This document shows, one piece after another, positions 1 through 7,489 of a stretch of DNA of 28,242 bases; position 1 is the first letter of the stretch, and every line of letters begins with the position of its first letter. The DNA is from VGWG01 sp964580075. Lineage in GTDB: Bacteria; Verrucomicrobiota; Kiritimatiellia; RFP12; JAAYNR01. A program made the position numbers and the translations under genes. The notes beneath the pieces were generated by a model. That model was not told the origin of the DNA. It saw nothing but the letters and a program-made list of their open reading frames with translations, and did no database searches. The stretch is from positions 1 to 28,242 of the forward strand of contig CAZOJL010000026.1 in assembly GCA_964580075.1 (NCBI GenBank), written 5' to 3'.

Positions 1-24
1 CATTTGCATTTGCATTTGCATTTC
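1..24. repeat. CATTTG hexanucleotide tandem repeat
   Basis: Three perfect CATTTG units and one CATTTC unit open the window, just upstream of the U32 peptidase gene. The array may extend beyond the left edge. It is one of several hexamer-based repeats in the window. Confidence 0.8.
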
Positions 25-56
25 CATCCATCCTTCGCATCCGCTACACTCTCTTG

Positions 57-2507
57 ATGCCTCTTCCCGAACTTCTAGCCCCCGCAGGCGGTTTTGACGC
101 GGCGATCGCCGCGTTTCAGTATGGCGCCGACGCCGTCTACACCGGTCTGGATCGTTTTTCGGCGCGCGCCGAGGCGCAGAACCTCACCGCGGAGCGGCTG
201 GCCGTGCTGCTGGCCTATGCGCGCAGCCTCACACCGCCGCGCAAGGTGTATTGCACGATCAACACACTGCTGCTCGACGCCGAACTCCCGGCTGCGCTCG
301 ATACACTTGACGTGCTGGATGATCTCGGTGCCGACGGCGTGATCCTCCAGGACTGGGGCCTGCTCACGCTCGCCCGCCGCTACTTCCCCCGTCTGCCGCT
401 GCACGCCAGCACCCAGATGGCGGCGCACAGCCGCGACGGCGTCCGCTCGCTCGCCGCGCGCGGCTTCTCCCGCGTGGTGCTGGCCCGTGAAATGACGCTG
501 GACGAAATCGCCGCGGCCGTTCGCGACAACGCCGCCGAAATCGAGGTCTTCATCCACGGCGCCCTCTGCTATTCCATCAGCGGTCTCTGCCTCTTTTCCT
601 CCCACGCGCTGGGCCGCAGCGGCAACCGCGGTCGTTGCGCCTATTGCTGCCGCGACCGCCTGACCGTGACCGGGGCGCCGGACGGGGGCGCCAGCCACCC
701 CTTCTCGATGCGCGACCTGGCGTGGCTCCCCCACATCCGCGCGCTGGCCGAGATGGGCGTCGCCAGCCTGAAGATCGAAGGACGCATGAAGTCGCCGCTC
801 TACGTGGCCGCCATCACCGACCTCTACCGACGCGCCCTCGACGGCACGCTCACCCCGGCCGAAGAGGGGCAGAAGATCGCCGCCATCCAGACCATCTTCA
901 GCCGGCCGTGGACATCGTACTACGCCGAAACCCCCAACGCCGACCCGCTCGCCCTCATCGACCCCTCGGCCGTCGGTCACCGCGGCACCCGCATCGGCAC
1001 CGTCCAGACGGTCCTCCGCGACGGTCGCGGCGGTCGCTGGCTCCGCTTCCACACCACCCGCGCCCTGGAAAAGCACGATGGCATCCAGATCGAGCCTGAG
1101 GCGGGTGGCCAACCTGAAGGTTTCGCGGTCAGCGCGTTGCGGCGCGGCAACGCCACCCGTTGCGAAGTCGCCCTCCCGGCCGAAACCGACGTCGAGGTTG
1201 AGTTGACCTTCGACCTGCCGACGATCCCCTCTCCCGGCGCCGCCGTATACTGCTCGGCTTCGCAAGCGGTGCGGCGGGCCTACCCCGTCGAATCCGTGCG
1301 TGAATCGTCCCTCCCCCCGCTGCACGCCTGCGCGGTCACGGTCACGCTCGAATCCGACGGACTCGCCCTGACGGCGGAGGCGATCGGGCCTGATGCGGCG
1401 GACGCCGCCACCGTGCACATCCCGGCTGAACTAAAACCCGCGCGTAACCCTGGCCAGACCGAAGCAGCCGTGCGCAACGCTTTCGACCGGACCCGCGACT
1501 CGGGTTGGCGGGTGGCACGGCTTGAGGTCCGTGACCCCGACGCTCGCTACGCGCCGCCCTCACTCCTCAACGAGGCCCGCCGCCGCGTGCTGGACGCTCT
1601 CTCCGCCGCCCGCGCGGCCCGTCGCCACGCCGCCCGCCGTCACGCGGACCCGCACGCGTTGACACGAACTCAACAAGCCATCCTGCCGTGTTTCACGGCC
1701 AAAGTCCATCTGACGCAGCAGGTGACTGCCGCGTTGGGTGACGCCGCTGAACTGATCGTGCAGATCGGCCACGCCGATACCGAGGCCATCGATCGCGCGC
1801 TCGACGCCTGGATGGCCGTCGTCCCCCGCGAGCGGATTCGCCTGGCCGTGCCGCTGCTTGTCCGCGACAGCGAGGCCGCGCCCCTGGAGGCCCGCGTGCG
1901 CGCGCTGGCGGCATCCGGGTGGCGTCGCTGGGAATGTGCCGACCTGCCGGGACTCGATCTGCTGCGGCGCAACGTGCCCGCATGTGACGGGATCACCGCA
2001 GACTGGTCGTTCTACGCACTCAACCGCGCCGCGAGCGCCTTCCTGCGCGAAGCGAACATTGCCCGTCGTGTCACCTCACCCGAGGAGACGCAGGCCAATC
2101 TCATCACCTGCGCCGAGGCCGGGGCCGGGGCCGGGGCCGGGGCCGGGGCCGGGGCCGGAGCCTTAGAAGCGCTGGTTTTCCAACTCACCCCCCTCTTCAT
2201 TTCGCAGACGCCACCCGTCACGGGGTCGGGAGGCGCACTGGCCGGACCGGTCACCTTTGCCGATCGTCGCGGACGGACCTTGCACACGTTCCCGCTCGAC
2301 GGCCGTTGGATCACGACCGACGAACGCCCCTTCGCCTGTGTGGATGTCATCCCCGCCCTGCTCGGGGTCGGCATTGGCCTGTTTCGTTGCGACTGGTCCT
2401 GGTACCCCGCCTCCCCCGCCGCGCTTGCAGCCGCCTGGGGTGCCGTCTGCCGGGGCGACACGCCTCCCGGTAGTCACGCCGGCAACGTCCACCGCGGCCT
2501 GCTGTAA
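57..2507 (+). CDS. U32 family peptidase, RlhA/YhbU-like with long C-terminal region
   Basis: 816 aa if started at ATG 57; a TTG lies immediately before it and no clear Shine-Dalgarno is visible. The N-terminus ELLAPAGGFDAAIAAF...GADAVYTG is the U32 barrel opening. Around residues 163-200 lies the U32 signature: HGALCYSISG, then GRSGNRG and clustered cysteines (RCAYCCR). SLKIEGRMK follows near residue 235. Members with this cysteine cluster and a long C-terminal extension (DUF3656 type) include E. coli RlhA, which is needed for 5-hydroxycytidine formation in 23S rRNA; others are annotated as collagenase-like proteases. I infer an RNA-modification role as more likely than secreted proteolysis, because no signal peptide is visible. 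At about residues 687-702 an in-frame (GGGGCC)n tract encodes a Gly-Ala run. It falls in the C-terminal extension and does not break the frame. The family call is secure; the substrate is unknown. Confidence 0.9.
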   Translation: MPLPELLAPAGGFDAAIAAFQYGADAVYTGLDRFSARAEAQNLTAERLAVLLAYARSLTPPRKVYCTINTLLLDAELPAALDTLDVLDDLGADGVILQDWGLLTLARRYFPRLPLHASTQMAAHSRDGVRSLAARGFSRVVLAREMTLDEIAAAVRDNAAEIEVFIHGALCYSISGLCLFSSHALGRSGNRGRCAYCCRDRLTVTGAPDGGASHPFSMRDLAWLPHIRALAEMGVASLKIEGRMKSPLYVAAITDLYRRALDGTLTPAEEGQKIAAIQTIFSRPWTSYYAETPNADPLALIDPSAVGHRGTRIGTVQTVLRDGRGGRWLRFHTTRALEKHDGIQIEPEAGGQPEGFAVSALRRGNATRCEVALPAETDVEVELTFDLPTIPSPGAAVYCSASQAVRRAYPVESVRESSLPPLHACAVTVTLESDGLALTAEAIGPDAADAATVHIPAELKPARNPGQTEAAVRNAFDRTRDSGWRVARLEVRDPDARYAPPSLLNEARRRVLDALSAARAARRHAARRHADPHALTRTQQAILPCFTAKVHLTQQVTAALGDAAELIVQIGHADTEAIDRALDAWMAVVPRERIRLAVPLLVRDSEAAPLEARVRALAASGWRRWECADLPGLDLLRRNVPACDGITADWSFYALNRAASAFLREANIARRVTSPEETQANLITCAEAGAGAGAGAGAGAGALEALVFQLTPLFISQTPPVTGSGGALAGPVTFADRRGRTLHTFPLDGRWITTDERPFACVDVIPALLGVGIGLFRCDWSWYPASPAALAAAWGAVCRGDTPPGSHAGNVHRGLL
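2115..2162. repeat. In-frame (GGGGCC)6 hexamer tract within the U32 gene
   Basis: Six perfect GGGGCC units (2121-2156) are flanked by the degenerate units GAGGCC and GGAGCC. Read in the gene's frame they give an alternating Gly-Ala stretch. Because the unit is 6 bp, copy-number change would lengthen or shorten the protein without a frameshift. The G-rich strand could in principle form a G-quadruplex. Confidence 0.9.
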
Positions 2508-2544
2508 TGCTCGGACCGCGTGCTTACGGGCGCCGGCCATGACC

Positions 2545-2688
2545 AGCAATTCTGAAATATGAGCGTGATGGGGTCTTCGGGGTCGGGGTCGGTATCGGAA
2601 TCGGGGTCGAATTTCCGTTGGTTTTATCGATACCGATACCGATACCGACCCCGACGCCGATGGTCCCCTCTCCATAATTAGAATTGCT
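2545..2688. repeat. Palindromic MITE-like element, copy A (GGTATC/GGGGTC family)
   Basis: A 144 bp element bounded by AGCAATTCT (2545-2553) and its complement AGAATTGCT (2680-2688). The interior consists of two arms of hexamer-like units (GGGGTC, GGTATC, GGAATC), reverse-complementary to each other around an asymmetric centre containing TTTTATCGATACC. The reverse complement of this copy aligns closely with copy B at 4299-4434. The main difference is one GGTATC unit (three here, two in B). No open reading frame of note lies inside. No convincing target duplication is visible: the flanks ...CATGACC and GCGGTGTGAC... share only a partial match, so this copy may be older. Confidence 0.8.
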
Positions 2689-2705
2689 GCGGTGTGACAG
2701 CAGGC

Positions 2706-2734
2706 TGGACTTTCGTCCCGCTTTCATGCATAAT
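2706..2734 (+). promoter_or_regulatory. Possible sigma70-type promoter for the fucose isomerase gene
   Basis: TGGACT (2706-2711) and CATAAT (2729-2734) are separated by 17 bp and lie about 50 bp before ATG 2787. The -10 matches 5/6 of consensus and the -35 matches 4/6. It sits just outside repeat copy A. This is motif evidence only. Confidence 0.35.
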
Positions 2735-2786
2735 GAGTAGCCATTTCAACACACGACCCCCGGGTCGTCCAGGAGGCCTGAACCGT

Positions 2787-4265
2787 ATGCAAAACACCCC
2801 ATCCATAAAAATGGGCATCGTCGCCGTCAGCCGTGATTGTTTTCCGATTGAGCTCAGCCGCGCGCGTCTTGCCCGCGTGGTGAAAGCCTGCGCCACGCGC
2901 AAGGTGGACGTCACCCCCTGCTCCGTCATTATTGAGTCCGAGGCCGACACCGTCAGGGCGCTCGCCGAGATGCGCGCCGCAGGTGTCAACGCCGTTACCA
3001 TCTATCTCGGCAACTTCGGTCCCGAAGGCCCCTACACCATCTTTGCGAAAGAACTGGGCGTCCCCTTCATGCTGTGCGCGGCGGCCGAGGAATCGGCCAA
3101 AGACCTGATCAACGGTCGTGGCGATGCCTATTGCGGGATGTTGAACGCCTCGTTGAACTGCGCCCTGCGCAACATCACCCCCTTCATTCCCGCCGTGCCG
3201 GTTGGCCTTCCGGATGAGATCGTCAACCACATCGTCCATTTCACCCGCGTGGCCCGCGTGGTGAATGGCATTCGCAATCTGAAGGTCTTTGCGTTCGGTC
3301 CGCGGCCGCAGGATTTCTACGCGTGCAACGCGCCAATCAAGCCGATGTACAATCTGGGCCTCGAGGTGATGGAGAACTCTGAACTCGATCTGCTGCAGCT
3401 CTATCAGGGCGCCGCCAAACGAACGAAGGAGATCGACGCGATCGCCAAGGACATGGCTACGGAACTCGGCAAGGGCAACTGCTTCGCGGGCAAGCTGCGC
3501 GAGCTGGCCCAGTTCGAACTGGCCTTGCTCACCTTCTTCGAAGCCCATCTCGGATCCCGCCAGTTCGGCGTGATGGCCAACAAATGCTGGCCCGCGTTCG
3601 AATCGGCGTTCCGCTTCGTCCCCTGCTTCGTCAACTCCCGCCTCTCCACGCGGGGGATTCCCGTGGCATGCGAGGTCGACATGTACGGCGCGATCTCGCA
3701 ATACATGGCTCAGTGCGCGACGCTGCTGCCGACCACGATCCTCGACATCAACAACACCGTGCCCGCCGACCTGCCGATCAGGAACCTGCAAGGCGCCACG
3801 CGAGCCGACCTGTTCATGGGCTTCCACTGCGGCAACACACCCTCCTGCTGTCTCTGTTCCGGCTGTTCGATGAAATACCAACTCATCATGCACCGGCTGA
3901 TGGAACCGAATCAGGAACCCGACATCACCGCAGGCACGCTGGAAGGGCGTCTGCGCCCCGGCCCGATCACCTTCTTCCGAGTGCAGGGCACGGCCGACTG
4001 CCACCTGCAAAGCTACATCGCCGAAGGCAACATCCTGGACGCCAACCCGCGCTCATTCGGCGGCATCGGCATATTCGGCATTCCGAATTTCGAACGCTTC
4101 TACCGTCATGTGCTTCTGGAGAAGCACTATCCGCACCACGGGGCTGTGGCGTTTGACACCGCCGGCGAGGTGCTCTTCGATGCGGCGAAGCTATTGGGCA
4201 TCACAGATGTGGCCACCCCCAAACCGGCCGGCGCGCCCTACCCCAACGAAAACCCGTTCGCGTAG
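2787..4265 (+). CDS. L-fucose/L-arabinose isomerase-family protein
   Basis: 492 aa from ATG 2787, chosen because AGGAGG (2771-2776) sits at correct spacing; in-frame upstream codons lack such a site. The protein starts with MGIVAVSRDCFP and has the COG2407-type aldose-ketose isomerase layout. Candidate metal ligands are Glu in ACEVDMYGA, Asp in LDINNT and His in GFHCGNTP, as in FucI/AraA-fold enzymes. A cysteine-rich stretch CCLCSGC follows that histidine. Enzymes of this fold interconvert L-fucose and L-fuculose or related sugars using a divalent metal. The alpha-L-fucosidase further along the window fits a route from fucosides to free L-fucose and its isomerisation, but no fuculokinase or aldolase is present here. 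Exact substrate is uncertain. It is an isolated cistron flanked on both sides by palindromic repeat elements. Confidence 0.8.
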   Translation: MQNTPSIKMGIVAVSRDCFPIELSRARLARVVKACATRKVDVTPCSVIIESEADTVRALAEMRAAGVNAVTIYLGNFGPEGPYTIFAKELGVPFMLCAAAEESAKDLINGRGDAYCGMLNASLNCALRNITPFIPAVPVGLPDEIVNHIVHFTRVARVVNGIRNLKVFAFGPRPQDFYACNAPIKPMYNLGLEVMENSELDLLQLYQGAAKRTKEIDAIAKDMATELGKGNCFAGKLRELAQFELALLTFFEAHLGSRQFGVMANKCWPAFESAFRFVPCFVNSRLSTRGIPVACEVDMYGAISQYMAQCATLLPTTILDINNTVPADLPIRNLQGATRADLFMGFHCGNTPSCCLCSGCSMKYQLIMHRLMEPNQEPDITAGTLEGRLRPGPITFFRVQGTADCHLQSYIAEGNILDANPRSFGGIGIFGIPNFERFYRHVLLEKHYPHHGAVAFDTAGEVLFDAAKLLGITDVATPKPAGAPYPNENPFA

Positions 4266-4298
4266 TTCTTGCAAAGCATTTGCAAGCGGCAACAACCT

Positions 4299-4434
4299 AG
4301 CAATTCTCATTTTGGAGATGGGACCAGCGGCGTCGGGGTCGGTATCGGTATCGATAAAACCAACGAAAATTCGACCCCGATTCCGATACCGACCCCGACC
4401 CCGATGGCCCAATAGCCTCATAATGAGAATTGCT
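4299..4434. repeat. Palindromic MITE-like element, copy B, with 10 bp target duplication
   Basis: A 136 bp element with perfect 13 bp inverted ends: AGCAATTCTCATT (4299-4311) and AATGAGAATTGCT (4422-4434). The flanks carry a perfect direct repeat GGCAACAACC at 4288-4297 and 4435-4444, as expected for a target-site duplication left by insertion. The interior has the same GGGGTC/GGTATC arms as copy A but in the opposite orientation. It lies between the isomerase stop codon and the FHA gene promoter. Confidence 0.85.
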
Positions 4435-4453
4435 GGCAACAACCACCCTCATC

Positions 4454-4482
4454 TTGACTTGTCGGTGCCGCTTTTGTATGCT
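4454..4482 (+). promoter_or_regulatory. Sigma70-type promoter for the FHA gene
   Basis: TTGACT (4454-4459), a 17 bp spacer and TATGCT (4477-4482) lie 35 bp upstream of ATG 4517. The -35 matches 5/6 and the -10 matches 4/6 of consensus. The promoter begins just downstream of the repeat B target duplication, so B did not disrupt it. Confidence 0.5.
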
Positions 4483-4516
4483 TTCGTGCGGCTATCGGGC
4501 TTCAAAGGGACGATGT

Positions 4517-5032
4517 ATGGCTTATGTGGTCTTGACGGAAGGTGATGGGCTCGGACAAAAGTTCGATCTCCGAGCCGGGGTAACCCGTATTGGCAGGCGT
4601 GCTGAAAACGATGTTGCATTGGATTATGCATCGGTTTCGGGAACGCATGCCGAGATTATCCAGACAAGCGTTGGCTGGGAACTGCGAGACCTCGGATCCA
4701 CCAACGGCACACGTCTCAACGGCGAGCACGTCCAGAACGTACAGATTTATCGGAACGATATCATCACCTTCGGCGATGTGTCCGTCATGCTTGAGGGCGA
4801 CGACGTGTCCACGGCGCCTTCCTCGGGCGAGAATGACGCGATGGACCCCTCCCTGATTCCACGTACGACCGTCATCCTGCATCCGCTGATCTCGGAGAAC
4901 GCACGTGTGATTCCGCCATCTGATTTCAAGAAAATGAACGGTTCGCGGACGATTTGGCCGCTCTTTCTGGGTCTGATCATTCTGGCCGTAATCGCCGCGT
5001 TTTTTGTCTTTGTAGGTTGGGTTGGCAATTAA
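4517..5032 (+). CDS. FHA domain protein with C-terminal membrane anchor
   Basis: 171 aa from ATG 4517, with AAAGG a few bases upstream. Residues 1-95 form a forkhead-associated domain with the expected motifs: IGRRAENDV (24-32), SVSGTHAEI (39-47) and DLGSTNGT (58-65). These correspond to the loops that contact phosphothreonine, although serine replaces the usual arginine-serine context in the middle motif. A linker of about 50 residues follows. A hydrophobic helix at about 147-167 (WPLFLGLIILAVIAAFFVFV) then nearly ends the protein. This predicts a cytoplasmic FHA domain tethered to the membrane by a C-tail, which could recruit a phosphorylated partner. No kinase gene is adjacent, so the partner is unknown. 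Its stop codon overlaps the convergent minus-strand gene by 3-4 bases (TTAA at 5029-5032). Confidence 0.85.
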   Translation: MAYVVLTEGDGLGQKFDLRAGVTRIGRRAENDVALDYASVSGTHAEIIQTSVGWELRDLGSTNGTRLNGEHVQNVQIYRNDIITFGDVSVMLEGDDVSTAPSSGENDAMDPSLIPRTTVILHPLISENARVIPPSDFKKMNGSRTIWPLFLGLIILAVIAAFFVFVGWVGN

Positions 5033-6069
5033 ATCACCCAGGAAGAAAACGCGTCGCGAGGCCCTGCTGTGACGGTTCGCTCGCCTGCTTCCCCGGATGT
5101 GACGACTCGAACCGTAACCGTCGGCTGCTGACGTGGGTCGCCATAAGCCGCGCATACCTGCGCCGCCTGGGTGATGTCGTCCGCTTCTTGCGCCCCGAAG
5201 GGTATCAACAGCGTGGGGCCCGGCACGTCGACCGCATGCAGCAGCACATCACCGTCGGCCATCTCCTGGTGCAAGACCTCGTTATCCGCCTGGTTCCTGC
5301 CGATGATGCACAGCGAGCCGCCGGGTAGCCGCATGTGTCGGCCGATGCGCAATAAACGCAGCGCCCGCAAATCGCGAATGCCCCTGACAGCCTGCAGATT
5401 GCGCAACCTCCTGCAGAATCCCGCGTCGGTCAGCAGGCATCCCCCGGCTGGCGTCGGATACTCCCGAATGCCATATGCCGCCGCCAGTTTTATTTGCGGT
5501 TTGCGCGACCGGCCGGAAAGTCCCAGCAGCCGTCCGCGGTCAATCCGGCCCTCCCGCTCCAGACGCGACGGGTCCATCAATTTTGCGCTCAACGGCCTCA
5601 CCAGGTGATCGCCCATACCACTGTCGCGGATGACAACGTCCAGCGACTGTCTGTTCTGCGACATCGGTCGCTGCCCCAGCACCTCCCCGGTCGCCACACA
5701 ATCAAAACCCATGGCGGTCATCCGTTCTCCGGCACGCCTGACCATCCGCGCATGGCAGTCGATGCACGGGTTCATGTGCCCGCCAAACCCGTGCGGAGGC
5801 TGTTCAATGAGGCCCAAAATGTCCTCGGTAAAATCCACGCTGTGCAGCGGCACCTCCAACGCGGACGCGGCACGCCGTGCGGCGGTCGTCGAAAAGAATG
5901 GACTGCTGAAGCTCACCGCTTCGACATGCACACCCTGTTCCCGCAACACACAGATGGCGAGCATACTGTCCAATCCGCCCGAAAGCAAACTGAGGCAACG
6001 GACCTGCTGGTGAGCGCACGCGCCGTCCGTGGTTGTCGGCACGCCCGGTTCACCGGTTTCAGTCATCAT
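5029..6069 (-). CDS. PP-loop ATPase, ThiI/MnmA-like tRNA sulfurtransferase-type protein
   Basis: 346 aa, reading leftward from tandem ATG codons at 6069/6066 with GAAGGAGT upstream. SGGLDS (30-35) is the PP-loop that binds and adenylates a substrate. C102 and C105 in NPCIDCHARM and a later GEVLGQRPMSQN are typical of the ThiI/MnmA-like thiolation branch. The segment PTPAGGCLLTDAGFCRRL and a final GRHMRL...GRNQADNEVL resemble the NFACT-R-like C-terminal RNA-binding domain that accompanies these proteins. I infer a role in tRNA sulfur modification. The specific nucleoside cannot be read from sequence. It lies six bases downstream of nagB on the same strand, probably co-transcribed, though the functions look unrelated. 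Confidence 0.75.
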   Translation of the reverse strand: MMTETGEPGVPTTTDGACAHQQVRCLSLLSGGLDSMLAICVLREQGVHVEAVSFSSPFFSTTAARRAASALEVPLHSVDFTEDILGLIEQPPHGFGGHMNPCIDCHARMVRRAGERMTAMGFDCVATGEVLGQRPMSQNRQSLDVVIRDSGMGDHLVRPLSAKLMDPSRLEREGRIDRGRLLGLSGRSRKPQIKLAAAYGIREYPTPAGGCLLTDAGFCRRLRNLQAVRGIRDLRALRLLRIGRHMRLPGGSLCIIGRNQADNEVLHQEMADGDVLLHAVDVPGPTLLIPFGAQEADDITQAAQVCAAYGDPRQQPTVTVRVVTSGEAGERTVTAGPRDAFSSWVI

Positions 6070-6075
6070 GCTGTG

Positions 6076-6873
6076 TCACTCCTTCAGCCTGCGGTAGGGT
6101 TCCCACTCGGGCTCGTTCTGAAAGATCCAATCGTAATACGGGCGTTCATCGAGATGCGTGGCCGCTGCCGCGTCGCATACCACCGTACACCGGGGGTGCA
6201 TCTGCAGCGCACTCGCCGTGACACGCGACGTGATTGGACCTTCCACGGCCTTGGCGAGAATCTCCGCCTTCGGTTCGCCGGTCACCAGCACGATCAGCCG
6301 GCGGCACTCCAGAATCGTGCCGACGCCCATTGTGATCGCGCGCCGCGGCATCTCCTGTTGATTGGTAAAAGCCCCCGCGTTTTCGGAGATCGTCACAGGC
6401 ATAAGCGCCTTGACGCGCGTGCGTGACGCGATCGACGAGAGCGGCTCGTTGAACCCGATGTGCCCGGATCGACCGATGCCGAGGAGCTGAAGGTCGATGC
6501 CGCCAAACGCGTGTATTTGTCCGTCGTAGCGCTGGCATTCGGCGTCGAGATCCGCCGCGCATCCATCCGGCAAAAACGTATTGCGCACGTCAATGTTGAT
6601 CTGGCTGTAAAAGTGCCGGTTCATGTAGAACCGATAAGAGCCGGGGTGGTCGGCTGAAATCCCCACGTACTCGTCCAGATTAAAGGCGCGCGCAAGGGAG
6701 AAATCAAGCCCCTCATCCCGGTGCAGGCTGACCAATCGGGAATAGAGGCGTTCCATCGTCCGGCCGGTTGCAAGTCCCAGTACACTGTGGGGGTTCCCGC
6801 GGATCGCGTTGGCGATTATCCGGGCCACGAGCCACGAAGCGGCTTCAGCCGTGGGTTGAATGATGACTTCCAT
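6076..6873 (-). CDS. nagB: Glucosamine-6-phosphate deaminase
   Basis: 265 aa from ATG 6873, with GAGGAAGAGGAA upstream; E. coli NagB is 266 aa. The enzyme converts glucosamine-6-phosphate to fructose-6-phosphate and ammonia, feeding amino sugars into glycolysis. Visible family motifs are GLATGRTMERLY near residue 33, FNLDEY (64-69, Asp67) and GIGRSGHIGFNEP (132-144, His138 and Glu143), followed by SRTR. The E. coli catalytic Asp141 position is Ser136 here; Gram-positive homologues often have Asn there, so activity is still plausible. It probably forms a unit with the PP-loop gene six bases downstream. The toxin gene lies 61 bases upstream on the same strand. Confidence 0.92.
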   Translation of the reverse strand: MEVIIQPTAEAASWLVARIIANAIRGNPHSVLGLATGRTMERLYSRLVSLHRDEGLDFSLARAFNLDEYVGISADHPGSYRFYMNRHFYSQINIDVRNTFLPDGCAADLDAECQRYDGQIHAFGGIDLQLLGIGRSGHIGFNEPLSSIASRTRVKALMPVTISENAGAFTNQQEMPRRAITMGVGTILECRRLIVLVTGEPKAEILAKAVEGPITSRVTASALQMHPRCTVVCDAAAATHLDERPYYDWIFQNEPEWEPYRRLKE

Positions 6874-6934
6874 AGATGAGTTCCTCTTCCTCGCTGGAAT
6901 GGTCTCTGTGTCAATCCGGCCAAGCGGTTGGATA

Positions 6935-7273
6935 TCATGTCTTTGGACGGAGGATGGTGATGACAGCATCCACCACGGCTGACAGCTTGGGCTGTGTCAA
7001 GTCGCCGGCAATACGCTGCATGAGTGACGTGTTTGCCGAGAAGAGCTTGCCCGGTCTTGCATAGCTTGTCCGCATCAGGTTGCCCGACGCAAAATCCGAT
7101 TCGGCAATTTCGACTGCACGGGGGTCAGAATAGGCGTTGCTGGTAATTTGGCATAGAATCCAGTCATCGCGCTCAACACCGGCAAGCACGACCGCAGGTC
7201 GAAGCTTGCTGGCAGACAAATCAGAGAAAGGGAACCTCACGAGAACGACCGAGCCTACTGAAGGTGAGCCCAT
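6935..7273 (-). CDS. MazF/PemK-family toxin
   Basis: 112 aa from ATG 7273. The N-terminus GSVVLVRFPFSDLSASKLRPAVVL is the typical PemK/MazF SH3-like opening, and ICQITSN and a late hydrophobic segment also fit. These toxins are ribosome-independent mRNA endonucleases that halt translation until bound by their antitoxin. The start codon lies inside the end of the antitoxin gene (19-base overlap), with GAGGAAG upstream within that gene, so translation is probably coupled. Length is normal for the family and no disruption is visible. Confidence 0.85.
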   Translation of the reverse strand: MGSPSVGSVVLVRFPFSDLSASKLRPAVVLAGVERDDWILCQITSNAYSDPRAVEIAESDFASGNLMRTSYARPGKLFSANTSLMQRIAGDLTQPKLSAVVDAVITILRPKT

Positions 7274-7458
7274 GCGGCATCTTCCTCGGAACGTTCCCAA
7301 TCGTGCGCGAGCGTCTTCTGGCTCAACAACGCGGTCTCCGGCACATCGGGTTCCTCTAGTATGGTCACAATGGCACGGCACGAACGCCCCACGTGGAGCG
7401 ACTCGAGCAGATGAATCCGCCCGTCAGTCTCGACTGTCGCTTCTACAACTTTTAACAT
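7255..7458 (-). CDS. Antitoxin of the MazF/PemK-type pair
   Basis: 67 aa from ATG 7458, with GAGGT nine bases upstream. The sequence opens MLKVVEATVETDGRIHLLE, a short beta-rich N-terminus like AbrB/AF2212-type antitoxins, followed by an acidic tail (EEPDVPE, ERSEEDAAW) that would occupy the toxin. It precedes and overlaps the toxin gene, the standard order for type II modules. The exact antitoxin family is not certain. Confidence 0.75.
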   Translation of the reverse strand: MLKVVEATVETDGRIHLLESLHVGRSCRAIVTILEEPDVPETALLSQKTLAHDWERSEEDAAWAHLQ

Positions 7459-7460
7459 AT

Positions 7461-7483
7461 TATTACCTCGTTGTGATATTACC
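7461..7483 (-). promoter_or_regulatory. Possible autoregulatory direct repeat upstream of the toxin-antitoxin pair
   Basis: TATTACC occurs at 7461-7467 and 7477-7483, spaced 16 bp centre to centre, directly before the antitoxin start. Such repeats often serve as antitoxin operator half-sites. No strong -10/-35 pair is evident, and the pair could also be transcribed from the glycosyltransferase gene. Confidence 0.25.
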
Positions 7484-7489
7484 GCATAC

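Noticed and set aside
2724..4010. Long minus-strand open frame opposite the fucose isomerase gene
   Set aside because: It mirrors the GC-rich codon pattern of the plus-strand gene, has no ribosome binding site and shows no family motif; the plus strand has clear isomerase motifs.
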